Below are positions 31,501 to 37,492 of a stretch of 37,782 bases of DNA, one piece after another. The translations under genes and the position numbers were made by a program. Source of the DNA: Symbiodinium natans (lineage: Eukaryota > Sar > Dinophyceae > Suessiales > Symbiodiniaceae); NCBI GenBank assembly GCA_905221605.1, contig CAJNDS010002344.1, positions 222,501-260,282 on the forward strand, written 5' to 3'. The notes under the pieces were generated by a model. It was not told the origin of the DNA and did not search any database. It saw nothing but the letters and a program-made list of their open reading frames with translations. Position 1 is the first letter of the stretch. Every line of letters starts with the position of its first letter.

Positions 31501-31714
31501 GGTTTAGGGTGTAGGGTTTTTAACCCTAAACCCTCGGCTCTCGAACCCGAGCTCCTAAAACCTTCGGCATCCTCCAACAGGCACCCCTGACTGAAAACAA
31601 CCCTAAACCCTAAACCCTAAACCCGAAACCCTAAACCCTCAACCCGATCAGGTGCGGCAGGTGCTTGCTCCCGAGGGTGTTTGGGTTGCCGTGGACATCG
31701 CATCGGAAGGACGG
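18155..31714 (+). CDS. SAM-dependent methyltransferase with winged-helix N-terminus (Rv2258c-like), about 14 exons
   Basis: The exons chain collinearly into a class I methyltransferase of the Rv2258c-like type. They give an N-terminal dimer/winged-helix part (YLGDQLGLYKTMS, LAKAAGSLNPRLVQ, EWLSQQASAGLLDF, FSLPAHSAPLLAES), a linker (KRLPTMMQAFKG, YDEAGEDLADAMARLW), SAM motif I (CADVGCSGA-DCTIELAKAFP), an acidic/adenine-side segment (FYAYEAK, ALERARENIKHLG), a motif II region (ITNIIVMDAKVQPLG), the post-II signature VLHDLAEPEQMM and a motif III strand (VRQVLAPEGVWVAVDI). The family moves a methyl group from SAM to small molecules; the substrate is unknown here. The usual acidic YDLV segment before LHD and about 80-100 C-terminal residues were not found. 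Either exons were missed or the gene is broken. Ten of thirteen introns have TTTAGGG near the donor and CCCTAAA near the acceptor. No stop codon interrupts the chosen frames. Confidence 0.75.
18686..18720 (+). repeat. C18 then A17 homopolymer junction
   Basis: A run of 18 C runs directly into 17 A. The A run could be a retroposed tail, but no coding sequence ends here. Confidence 0.8.
18801..18904. repeat. 12-bp inverted repeat next to a heptamer array
   Basis: ACTTGGAGGTTC (18801-18812) and GAACCTCCAAGT (18893-18904) are exact inverses. The right arm runs straight into a CCCTAAA array. Confidence 0.6.
18901..18968. repeat. CCCTAAA array before methyltransferase exon 18979
   Basis: Near-perfect units end about 10 bases before the exon acceptor. 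Confidence 0.9.
18979..19062 (+). CDS. methyltransferase exon: dimer/winged-helix region
   Basis: The acceptor is GGGTTGAG and the donor CCGCAG|GTTAGGG. The 28 residues KAMAMVYLGDQLGLYK then TMSSERPPLSPQ, phase 0 at both ends, match the family pattern around LGDRLGLY-aL-gpLtp. This exon anchors the family call. Confidence 0.75.
19063..20430. other. methyltransferase intron sequence
   Basis: It starts with TTTAGGG arrays and contains a run of 30 C (19524-19553) and a small dispersed repeat. Open frames here are G/C-run artefacts. Confidence 0.5.
19385..19490. repeat. dispersed inverted-repeat unit (CATACTACTTTAGTTCCTG type)
   Basis: GGTAGTATGAACCATGCCATACTAC forms a short hairpin here. CATACTACTTTAATTCCTG with GGTACATG recurs at 14108-14140, and a weaker relative is at 36630-36690. 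A small diverged repeat family. Confidence 0.4.
20431..20463 (+). CDS. possible extra methyltransferase exon
   Basis: The island is bounded by CCCTAAA and CTCGACAG on the left and GGCA|GTTTAGGG on the right. In phase 0 it reads GTRSRLDGLQA, which would precede LAKAAG as SRLDGLQALAKAAG. The neighbouring exons also join directly, so this may be an alternative or spurious exon. Confidence 0.3.
21045..21330 (+). pseudogene. frameshifted coding fragment inside a methyltransferase intron
   Basis: From 21045 one frame reads MSFFYKGMPRVAPSPATR and continues through HLYMVLEQHPWMELLR to TGA at 21198. From about 21196 the +1 frame continues DILQLAADTGISVGADGFPA then HVGSLLSYRVACVAAAV. Both halves have GC-rich third positions and look coding, so a one-base shift near 21190 is likely. 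No heptamer repeats flank it. The family is not recognised. A shorter antisense frame also exists. Confidence 0.4.
21545..21608 (+). CDS. methyltransferase exon: winged-helix recognition segment
   Basis: After CTTGCGCAGG it reads LAKAAGSLNPRLVQ, matching the family LAerTGLnerYVr just before EWL. Two ends are possible: at 21586 with a GA donor (giving LVQ-EWL, the exact family spacing) or at 21608 with GT (adding DRAFRAA). Both keep the frame. Transcript data are needed to choose. Confidence 0.6.
22140..22214 (+). CDS. methyltransferase exon: EWL segment
   Basis: The acceptor is GCTAATTCCAG and the donor GTCAGG|GTTTTAGGG. It reads EWLSQQASAGLLDFHA then DTQSLWRVR, matching the family REWLaaQaasGlldyd. 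Adjacent exons join in frame only if the G at the AGG acceptor is left in the intron or shared. Confidence 0.7.
22282..22377. mobile_element. hairpin element family 2, copy 2
   Basis: It has the same inverted ends (TTATACTAACAATCCTTAAT, AGGACTGTTAGTATAAGGG, ACATCCCAA). The left end is slightly shortened. The flanks TTTAAGGG and TTTATGGG differ at one of eight bases if the ends are taken as GTTGGG/CCCAAC. It lies in a methyltransferase intron. Confidence 0.65.
22787..22876 (+). CDS. methyltransferase exon: FSLPAHSAPLLAES segment
   Basis: After TGAGCCCAGG it reads TFSLPAHSAPLLAESLSG then CFMAPYATLMLD, matching the family rFaLPpEHaaLLAd. The donor lies in a G-rich run. A GT at 22892-22893 also fits the phase, which would add several glycines (GGGGG). 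The right flank is a poly-G stretch and then a long CCCTAAA array. Confidence 0.6.
22905..23010. repeat. CCCTAAA array in methyltransferase intron
   Basis: About fifteen units close to the donor side of this intron, an exception to the usual TTTAGGG-first order. A GC-rich island with several open frames follows (23028-23107). Confidence 0.9.
23517..23637. repeat. CCCTAAA array before methyltransferase exon 23664
   Basis: About seventeen units end 26 bases before the exon. Confidence 0.95.
23664..23740 (+). CDS. methyltransferase exon: linker helix
   Basis: The acceptor is GACACCAG and the donor CCCTG|GTTTAGG. It reads ACYKRLPTMMQAFKGPGAG then FLASSPW, matching the family LpaLveAFrtGgG. It leaves in phase 2. 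An earlier GT donor inside GAGCTGG|GTTCC keeps the same frame. Confidence 0.6.
24089..24173 (+). CDS. methyltransferase exon: YDEAGEDLADAM segment
   Basis: After CTCGTTCAGG it reads GCLAPTYDEAGEDLAD then AMARLWPGREAG, matching the family yaDYGeDlrdaiarln. The donor is GCAGGG|GTTTGGGG. The left flank ends with CCGAACCCTAAG, a weak C-side repeat. Confidence 0.65.
25140..25176 (+). CDS. methyltransferase short exon
   Basis: The 37 bases lie between CAACGTCCAG and CCAAAG|GCGCCA (GC donor), reading HVPEMKFFFIPK. It joins the previous exon as REAGHVPEM and the next as FFIPK-VIPLVQ. This replaces the family segment before WLPaLpgv. Confidence 0.5.
25893..25977. repeat. CCCTAAA array before methyltransferase exon 25988
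   Basis: About twelve units end about 10 bases before the exon with SAM motif I. Confidence 0.95.
25988..26071 (+). CDS. methyltransferase exon: SAM motif I
   Basis: The acceptor is CTCTTGCAAG. It reads VIPLVQKGALLARLTEG then AVCADVGCSGA. CADVGCSGA is the glycine-rich SAM-binding loop. The end is set at a GA donor (GCT|GATTCT) because the joined CSGADCTI has the family length. Running on to 26095 would insert DSFPEKFR. Confidence 0.65.
26733..26795 (+). CDS. methyltransferase exon: after motif I
   Basis: The acceptor is CCAATCCAAG and the donor GCCAAG|GTTCTAGG. The 21 residues DCTIELAKAFPKSQ then FYAYEAK are in phase 0 at both ends. They match the family sTIelAkAFPkSrFyGyd, the helix and acidic strand end that follow motif I. 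Confidence 0.75.
27351..27468. repeat. element bounded by C19 and G18
   Basis: A run of 19 C, about 80 bases of family 3-like sequence (GGGCCTTAGAATCTAAGTTAGG and so on, diverged), then a run of 18 G. Outside these, CAAGGAG and CTCCTTG are inverted. It looks like a family 3 copy whose C/G ends have expanded. Confidence 0.5.
27703..27766 (+). CDS. methyltransferase exon: ALERARENIKHLG helix
   Basis: The acceptor is TTTGGAGCAG and the donor CTTCAGG|GTGGAA. It reads VAEPALERARENIKHL then GAGLQ, matching the family siaaArerAeeaGl helix. It leaves in phase 1, which fits APGITNII of 28747. Its upstream intron end lacks CCCTAAA and instead has TTTAGGG. Confidence 0.65.
28314..28413 (+). CDS. possible cassette exon within the methyltransferase gene
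   Basis: The acceptor is CTTCATTTTCAG and the donor AGAA|GTTTAGGG. It reads SSQWFVGDVVKVAGVGE then NNFHAENDSVLCIKTR, with strong coding character and CCCTAAA/TTTAGGG flanks. It can join in frame (0 in, 1 out) if the shared G is left out of the previous exon, inserting 33 residues where the family has none. It may be alternative, lineage-specific, or foreign to this gene. Confidence 0.4.
28747..28815 (+). CDS. methyltransferase exon: motif II strand
   Basis: The acceptor is CTAAAGGTAG and the donor GGGAG|GCAAGT, a textbook GC donor. It reads PGITNIIVMDAKVQPL then GSGLPG, matching the family nvrFevaDAq-lp. Reading through would reach TGA at 28830-28832 after GKYPG. The family then needs a YDLV segment that was not found. 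Confidence 0.6.
30081..30186 (-). repeat. hairpin element family 3, copy b
   Basis: It starts AGGGGCCCCTTACTC and ends CTAGGGGGCC. Its reverse complement aligns along its length with 21-125. The ends form an inverted repeat based on GGGGCCCC. Confidence 0.65.
30243..30316. repeat. CCCTAAA array inside an inverted repeat
   Basis: TACTACCCAAAAGG (30243-30256) and CCTTTGGGTAGTA (30304-30316) are inverted with one base difference. About five CCCTAAA units fill the space. It lies in a methyltransferase intron. Confidence 0.65.
31031..31240. repeat. CCCTAAA/CCCCTAAA array, LHD exon, then TTTAGGG
   Basis: Mixed 7- and 8-base units (CCCCTAAA) run to 31165, just before the acceptor at 31168. TTTAGGG begins at 31242. 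Confidence 0.9.
31169..31218 (+). CDS. methyltransferase exon: LHDLAEPE signature
   Basis: The acceptor is AAACCTCAG. It reads DPKVLHDLAEPEQMMQE (first codon split), matching the family DvLHDlgdP. With a GC donor at CAAGAG|GCGATT it joins VRQVLAPEG exactly as in the family. A GT donor 22 bases later (GCGG|GTTTAGGG) would add AIMKRKA and lose phase. Confidence 0.65.
31652..31714 (+). CDS. methyltransferase exon: motif III strand
   Basis: The acceptor is AACCCGATCAG. It reads VRQVLAPEGVWVAVDIA then SEGRAL, matching the family lRhvRrvLaPdGtvmlVEp. The donor is not clear (candidates are a GA at GCATCG|GAAGG and later sites), so the end is approximate. No later exon of this family was recognised. 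Confidence 0.6.
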
Positions 31715-32339
31715 GCACTGATCCCCATATGGTGTCGGCATTATCAGGGTTTTTTGGGGCTTGTGGCTTTAGGGGGCATATTTAGGATTCACAGCTTTCA
31801 GGACATGGGGATTCAGGGTGTAATGACAGTGGGCTTTAAGGTGTTGGGTCAGGTGTTAGGTTGTGGATGGAGGGCTTGAAGTGTTTTGGACACGCGTGAG
31901 TCCATAGCACTGAAACTTCAACGGGGAGAGACCCTAAACCCTAAACCCTAAACCCTAAACCCTAAACCCTAAACCCTAAACCCTAAACCCTAAACCCTGG
32001 GATTTGGGACTCCAGGGTTTAACGTTTGGGGTTTCGGCCCCCCAGAGCCTCGGCCCTAACAGCCCGGGGGCTTTAGAGATGTTGGGATTCAGTTCTTGGG
32101 CATCTTGGTTGCTGCACTTGCCTGGAATTTGGGAGTTTCCGAAATTAGGGATACCTCATTTTGGGGGTCCTTCTTATAAGGGAATCCTACTATTCGGGAG
32201 TTTGAATTTTAGGGGGTCCCTTTCGTAAACCCCCCAAGTAGGGTTACGTGCATTCGTGAGTACGTTGCAAGCAAGATTTATCTCCTGTTTTTGGTGTGGA
32301 GTTCAGGGAGTTCAGGGCTTCGGGGCTCAGAACCCTAGT

Positions 32340-32448
32340 CCCTAAGGGTCCATGCACCTATATAGTATATACTTGGGCCCTAAAGCTACCATATGGGAAC
32401 CCCTTTAAGGCCCAAGTATAGACTATATAGGTACATGGACCCTTAGGG
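32340..32448. mobile_element. hairpin element family 1, copy A
   Basis: An imperfect palindrome of about 109 bases. The left arm GGGTCCATGCACCTATATAG continues to CTTGGGCC. The right arm GGCCCAAGTATAGACTATAT continues to CATGGACCC. The arms of about 34 bases differ at two positions. The loop includes CCATATGG. No target duplication could be fixed. Confidence 0.75.
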
Positions 32449-32775
32449 AGTGGTTTGCCACGTTCACCAAAACTGCGCAACTTGAATCTTTTCTTAGTAT
32501 CGAGACGAGGGGTTCAAATCCTACCGCCCTATTTAACCACCTAAAACTGGCTTCAATAGTCCCCATCTACTGACGTAGGCCTAAACAATATAGCCCCTAC
32601 AACACCTACTGGATGTAGGGTTTAGGGTTTAGGCTGCAGGTTTTAGGGTTTGCGTGTATGGGTTTTTTCGGGTTTAGGGTTTACCTGGGTTCTTGTTGAG
32701 GCACTTGTTTCAAGCCACCACGCCTAATCAGGAAACCCTAAACCCTAAAAATTGTATTCTTTGCAACTGTATCAT

Positions 32776-32875
32776 GCGGGATGTTCCCCCACATACCAAC
32801 AGTCCTTAATAGGGTTTATAGTACCCCTACTAGAATCCCTATGAAGAACTGTTAGTACAAGGGGAAACATCCCAA
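32776..32875. mobile_element. hairpin element family 2, copy 3
   Basis: It has GGGATGTTCCCCC, CAACAGTCCTTAATAGGG and GAACTGTTAGTAC with AACATCCCAA. The flanks TGTATCAT (32768-32775) and TGTATGAT (32876-32883) match at 7 of 8 bases. Confidence 0.7.
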
Positions 32876-33337
32876 TGTATGATGCTTGGCTGAAGTTTCA
32901 TAGCAAAAACAACTAGTCGGGAGAAGGGGGTGGGGAGGGGCCGGGGGCAAAGATCATGCCGATGGTTTAGGGTTAAGGGTTTAGGGTTTAGGGCTTAGGG
33001 TTGGCAAAGTGGGAGAATCCTACAGGAGCAGCGGTTTCGGGTTTAGAGCTGACACAAAGGCCAGCTTGCCCGAATAGCCCGGAAACTTTGTTTTCATAGT
33101 TCACCCTGTGAGAGAATCCTGTGAAAGTCGTTATTTTGTGTAGGTTGCCTGTGGAATGTCAGGCTGAGTTTCTTGGAGTAGTGGTTGGCCCCAAGACCGA
33201 CGACCTAAGCCGTTCCAGGTTGTTTGCTGCGTAAGGCTTGGGGCTTGGGGCTTAGGGTTTAGGGTCACGCGCCAGCCGTGTTGGCTTAGTCGGCATTGCT
33301 GTTTTGGTTTAGCTTCAAGCTGCTTCTTCGGAGCAGG

Positions 33338-34375
33338 ATGTTACGCATCCGCATGCTCTCGGGGGAAGAGGTAAACATGCCTGTGGGGGAGGTGAGCTGC
33401 GTGAGGGAAGCGAAGCGGCGATTACATCAGCTGCACGGCGTGCCACCCCGCTTCAGGCAGAGGCTCATCCTCCACGGCACCAATCTGGATGATGCTTATG
33501 AGCTAGACTCTCCCCTGGAGTTGGACCTCATTCTGCAACCTTTCTCCGATACTTCCGAGACCCAGGTAAAGGAGCTCGTAGCTGCCGCCAGAGATGGCTT
33601 AGTGGAAAAGGCGGGTGTTTGGAATCTGTGCTTTGTTTGGCTAGATGGCCCTGTGAACCATTTTGCCTGGCCTAGCTAATAAGGGGTTAGCAGGCCAACA
33701 CTTTAAAACCGTCAGGTTGAGACCATGCTGCGTCTCCCTCAAGATCCAAATCTGGCAGGCGAACACGAACCGGTGCCAATCTTACAGGCATCGCAACAAG
33801 GCCACATCGATGTCGTGCGTCTGCTGATGGAGGCCGGCGCCGAGAAGGAGGTGACCGACTGCGAGGGATACACAGCCCTGCATCTGGCAGTTGTGGGTGG
33901 CTACATTGAGGTGGTGCGTTTGCTGGTGGAGGCTGGCGCCGACAAGGACGTGGCTGACAATATTGGCTACACAGCCCTTATGTTTGCAGCTCTACGCGGC
34001 CACATTGAGGTGGTGCTTTTGCTGGTGGAGGCCGGCGCCGACAAGGACCTGATTGGCATTAATGGCCACACCGCCTTGATGCATGCAGCTGCAAAGGGCC
34101 ACGTTGAGGTGGTGCGGTTGCTAGTGGAGGCTGGTGCTGACATGGACGTGGTCGACAACTATGACTACACAGCCCTCATGTTTGCAGCTTTACGCGGCCA
34201 CATTGAGGTGGTGCGTTTGCTGGCGGAGGCCGGCGCCGACAAGGACCTGATTGGCAATAATGGCCACACCGCCTTGATGCATGCAGCTGCAAACGGTCAT
34301 GTTGAGGTGGTGCGGTTGCTGGAGGCCGGCGCCGACAAGGACGCTTCCCCCAGCAAGCGGCGAAGGCTCTCTTAA
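33338..34375 (+). CDS. ubiquitin-like/ankyrin-repeat protein, two exons
   Basis: Exons 33338-33610 and 33716-34375 join in phase 0 to 310 residues. Residues about 1-65 form a ubiquitin-like domain starting MLRIRMLSGEEV, with VREAKRRLHQLHG and RQRLILHGTNLDD. The junction reads DGLVEK-VETMLRLPQDPNL. Six ankyrin repeats follow (GYTALHLAVVGGYIEVVRLL, then EAGADKD and so on), ending with a basic KRRRLS tail that could act in nuclear import. Ankyrin repeats bind protein partners; the ubiquitin-like part suggests a link to protein turnover. The last repeat lacks one residue (VVRLLEAGADKD). Repeats 3-4 and 5-6 are a near-identical 198-bp duplication. ATG 33338 is chosen because MLRIRMLSGEE is the expected domain start; an in-frame ATG at 33296 would add 14 residues. 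Confidence 0.85.
33611..33715 (+). other. GC-AG intron of the ankyrin gene, 105 bases
   Basis: It starts GCGGGTGTTTGG after GAAAAG and ends AAACCGTCAG before GTTGAG. It contains in-frame stops, and removing it restores EKVETMLRL. No GT donor gives the right phase, so this is the clearest non-GT donor in the window. Unlike the other introns it carries no heptamer repeats. Confidence 0.75.
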
Positions 34376-35215
34376 CTTGCGGGAGCAGCCGAGTGTTTCT
34401 CGCGAGCTGACAGTGGCTCCTGAAAAAAAAGTTCGACGTTCGTTGTGTGGCGTTGGCAGGCCCCAAGCCCTACACACCCTCAACCTAAACCCAAGCCTCA
34501 ACCCTAAACCCTAAACCCTGCAAGCGCTCAAGCAAAACACTACACCCAATAAACCCGAAGCCTAAATCCATGTGCCTTGACCCTAAAGCTCTGAAGCATG
34601 AGCCCTGGAGACCCTGAGCACTAATTCTTCTCAGGATGCCTACTAGGGTTGTGGTGTTTTGGGTTTAGGGTTTAGGGTTTAGGCAAGGCTTGCAGGGTTT
34701 GGCTTTGGTGGAGGGCTGAGGGTTTACACAGCTGGACAGAATCCGGCACCAACCTTCCGGTAAATGCACAGCAGATAGGTTGTATGCTTGCTTCGTGTAC
34801 AATCAGGAAGACCAGCGTTGCCCCTGTCACTTTTTGGGATCTGGGTTTCTTCATCAGACCCAGCCAGCAGAAAAGGGCACGCTAATATTACCTAAGGTAT
34901 TACTTGCATACCCAAGCCCTAAACCCTAAACCCTTCACCTACAAGCTCAGACCAAATCTTCCTGCGATCATCCCTGCGCACCCTATTGGGGTTCTTTCCT
35001 ATCGCCAGTAGTTAAAACTGTATGTTTCGGTTTTCCGTATTGTTTAGGAATAATCACGTTTACCTTTTTTTCTTGGTTTGTTGAAGAAGTACGGTTGGAG
35101 TTTAGGGCCATAAGGCACTCCGTAAACCCTAAGTCCTGGCCCTATAGCCTTGAAGACCGAGCAACTCCTGGACCCCGAAAAGCCAGCACCCGAAACCCTG
35201 ACTAAACCCTGAGCC

Positions 35216-35315
35216 TTGGGATGTTCCCCTTCTACTAGCAGTCCTTAATCGGGATAATCGTCCCCCCTATTATAATCCCTATCCAGGACTGCTAGTATAA
35301 GCGAGAACATGCCAA
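35216..35315. mobile_element. hairpin element family 2, copy 4
   Basis: It runs from TTGGGATGTTCCCCTTCTAC to GCTAGTATAAGCGAGAACATGCCAA. The flanks CCTGAGCC and CCTAAGTC match at 6 of 8. Arm identity is high, so it could still form a hairpin. Confidence 0.65.
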
Positions 35316-35337
35316 CCTAAGTCTGCAAACCCCAAGC

Positions 35338-35442
35338 CCTAAGGGTCCATGTACCTATCTAGTATATACTTGGGCCCTAAAGCTACCATATGGGAACCCC
35401 TTTAAGGCCCAAGAGACTATATAGGTACATGGACCCTTAGGG
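35338..35442. mobile_element. hairpin element family 1, copy B
   Basis: It is nearly identical to copy A, with a small deletion in the right arm (CCCAAGAGACTATATAGG). It begins only 22 bases after family 2 copy 4, so two different hairpin elements are adjacent. Confidence 0.75.
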
Positions 35443-35476
35443 AAGCACTAAACCCTTCACCAAAGACGAATCGGAG

Positions 35477-35550
35477 GGGACGCCGCGGCGAACATCAAGA
35501 AACATCCGTCGGCTGCATCCTACTACGGCAACTCGCGCACCGAATCGATT
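35477..35550 (+). CDS. orphan exon-like island
   Basis: After CGAATCGGAG one frame reads DAAANIKKHPSAASYYGN then SRTESI and ends at CGATT|GTTTTT. Two other frames are also open. The left flank holds CTAAACCC and the right has a hairpin repeat. No family is recognised. Confidence 0.3.
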
Positions 35551-35563
35551 GTTTTTTTCTGGC

Positions 35564-35677
35564 TGGTTCTGAGTAGGGAATGAGGGAATGAGGTACCCTA
35601 CATAATCCCTTAAAGTGTATATATATATTTCTATATGTAGGGCCCTAATTCCCTCATTCCCGACGAATTAAGAACCA
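35564..35677. repeat. hairpin: interrupted inverted repeat
   Basis: GGTTCT / AGAACC, GGGAATGAGGGAAT / ATTCCCTCATTCCC and ACCCTACATA / TATGTAGGG are nested inverted pairs around an AT-rich loop (TATATATATT). A single copy was seen. It resembles a further MITE-like family. Confidence 0.6.
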
Positions 35678-36498
35678 GTGTGTTTGCTTTTACGGCTTCG
35701 AGTGTAGGGTGTAAGCGCTTTTGTTTAGGGTTTTAGGCTGGGTTTGAGGATATTTAGGGTTTAGGTTTAAGGCTGCGTGTGATTTGAGTTCGGGGTTTCA
35801 GGTGAATTTGGTCCTGCGGCTTAGGGTCGCGATAAATATGTGACTAGCATTTTCAACCCCGAACCCTATTACGTCGCCTGCAGAACAGGACGGCGCTCAA
35901 CCACTACAACCCCTCTAGCCCTAAACCCTAAACCCTAAAGCACCAAAGCCCTAGGAATCAGGACCCCTAACTGAGATCTTCAGGTGCTGATGTGCTTGCA
36001 GCCCCTACAGCACCCATTAGCGTTTATAGGGCTTAGGGAGTCATGTTTAGGGTAACAGCCCTTTTCTCTTCCGTTGCTTGTGGTTATCATTACTGTTGCT
36101 TGGGGCGACTAGGTACCCCGAAGCCCTGTAAGCCCTACGTTTAGGGGTTCAGGTTTAGTTTAGGGTTGAATGCCGGCTGGGCCCGCCATTGCTTCAGCGA
36201 CGAGCCATCCAGGCTTTTGCAGTAAGGGTTTAGTTTTTAGTCTTCGGCACGAAGACAACTAGTCTACTTACCCGGTTTCCTTTCCCTCCCGGGTTGAAAT
36301 TTGGGTCTGATAATTCCCATGGTCCTACAAGCCCATACAACACTGTTTTTAAATCCCAAATTCTATTCTCTAACCCCAAATCCAACCTCGCCTCTGTTGA
36401 GGTATTTCGGTTTGCCTGTGCCTTCCGAGCGGGCTCTCCGCCGAGGGTGGAAAGGGGCTTGGAACGCTTTTTGGCCTGCATATTTGTTGGGAACCAAA

Positions 36499-36604
36499 CC
36501 CTAGGGGTCCATGTACCTATATAGTATATACTTGGGCCCTAAAGCTATCATATGGGAACCCCTTTAAGGCCCAAGTATAGACTACATAGGTACATGGACC
36601 CTTG
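36499..36604. mobile_element. hairpin element family 1, copy C
   Basis: The third near-identical copy (GGGTCCATGTACCTATATAG ... CATAGGTACATGGACCC), with TATCATATGG in the loop and ACTACATAGG in the right arm. All three copies lie in the same orientation within about 4.3 kb. Confidence 0.75.
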
Positions 36605-37492
36605 TCACCACATTGCCATGCCCTTTAGTGGTATAAGGTAGACGAACCATACTAAGCCTTTTACATACTAAGCCCTGTAGTACTTCGTAGTATATGCTTT
36701 TTGGAGGGTATGCGAGCCATAGTAGTCCTTGTTGTGTCTTTGCTTCTCTTGTTTTGCATCAGGCATTCAGATATGGTTCCTATCATGATATTTCATGTAA
36801 AAGAATACGTCATGAACATACAAGGGAGCGGTAGCAGGTTGATAGTGCCAGAGGGTTCGGCAAGTTGGTTCTGCACGGTGAGGTAGTGGATTGGAACGAC
36901 CTTACACACCTTTGGCAAGTCTGTGCCAGGGATGCAACGCTCATCCCTCTAAATCCTATAGCCCTCACCTCCAAACCCTAAACCCCAAAGCCTAAAAACC
37001 CTGCAAGGGTTTAGGGTTTAGGGTTCAGGCCTTAGGGTTATTCCTGTACGCTATTAGCCCCATAAACCCACAATTTTAATAGCCCCTGTCGACACCATAG
37101 ATAGACCTCAATAAGCTCCATAAGCCCTAAGCCCGACAAAGCTTATAAACCGTATACACCCTGGGCCCTCCAGACCCTAAGCCCTATGAACAAACAATAA
37201 ACCCCTAAACCCCGAAACCCTAAGCCTTAAACTAAGCCCCAAGCCCTAAACCCTCAGCCCTTAAACCCTAAGCCCTAAACCCTAAACGCTAAGTAGCCCT
37301 GAACCCCAAACCCTGAGCCCTGAGCCCTAAACCTCTCAATGAACCCTAAGCCCAAAACCCAAGCTAAACACTTGAACCCTAAACCCCCCTAGACCCTAAA
37401 CGCTGAGGCCTAAACCCTAAGCCTAAACGCTTAAACGCTAAACCTGCTAGACCCTAAACCCTGAGCCCTAAACCCTGAGCCCTACACCCTGA

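Larger units (their letters stand above)
31715..33337. other. region between the last methyltransferase exon and the ankyrin gene
   Basis: A CCCTAAA array (31930-31998), hairpin elements at 32340 and 32776, and scattered TTTAGGG. The C-terminal part of the methyltransferase was sought here and not found. Confidence 0.5.

Noticed and set aside
32455-32560. tRNA-like GGTTCAAATCC near 32512
   Set aside because: The T-loop motif is present, but the T-stem does not pair and no acceptor, D or anticodon stems can be formed upstream.
36701-36886. 61-codon + frame with a hydrophobic start (VVLVVSLLLLFC)
   Set aside because: It resembles a signal peptide but overlaps a dispersed repeat (GTAGTATATGC type). 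No homology or splice context supports it.
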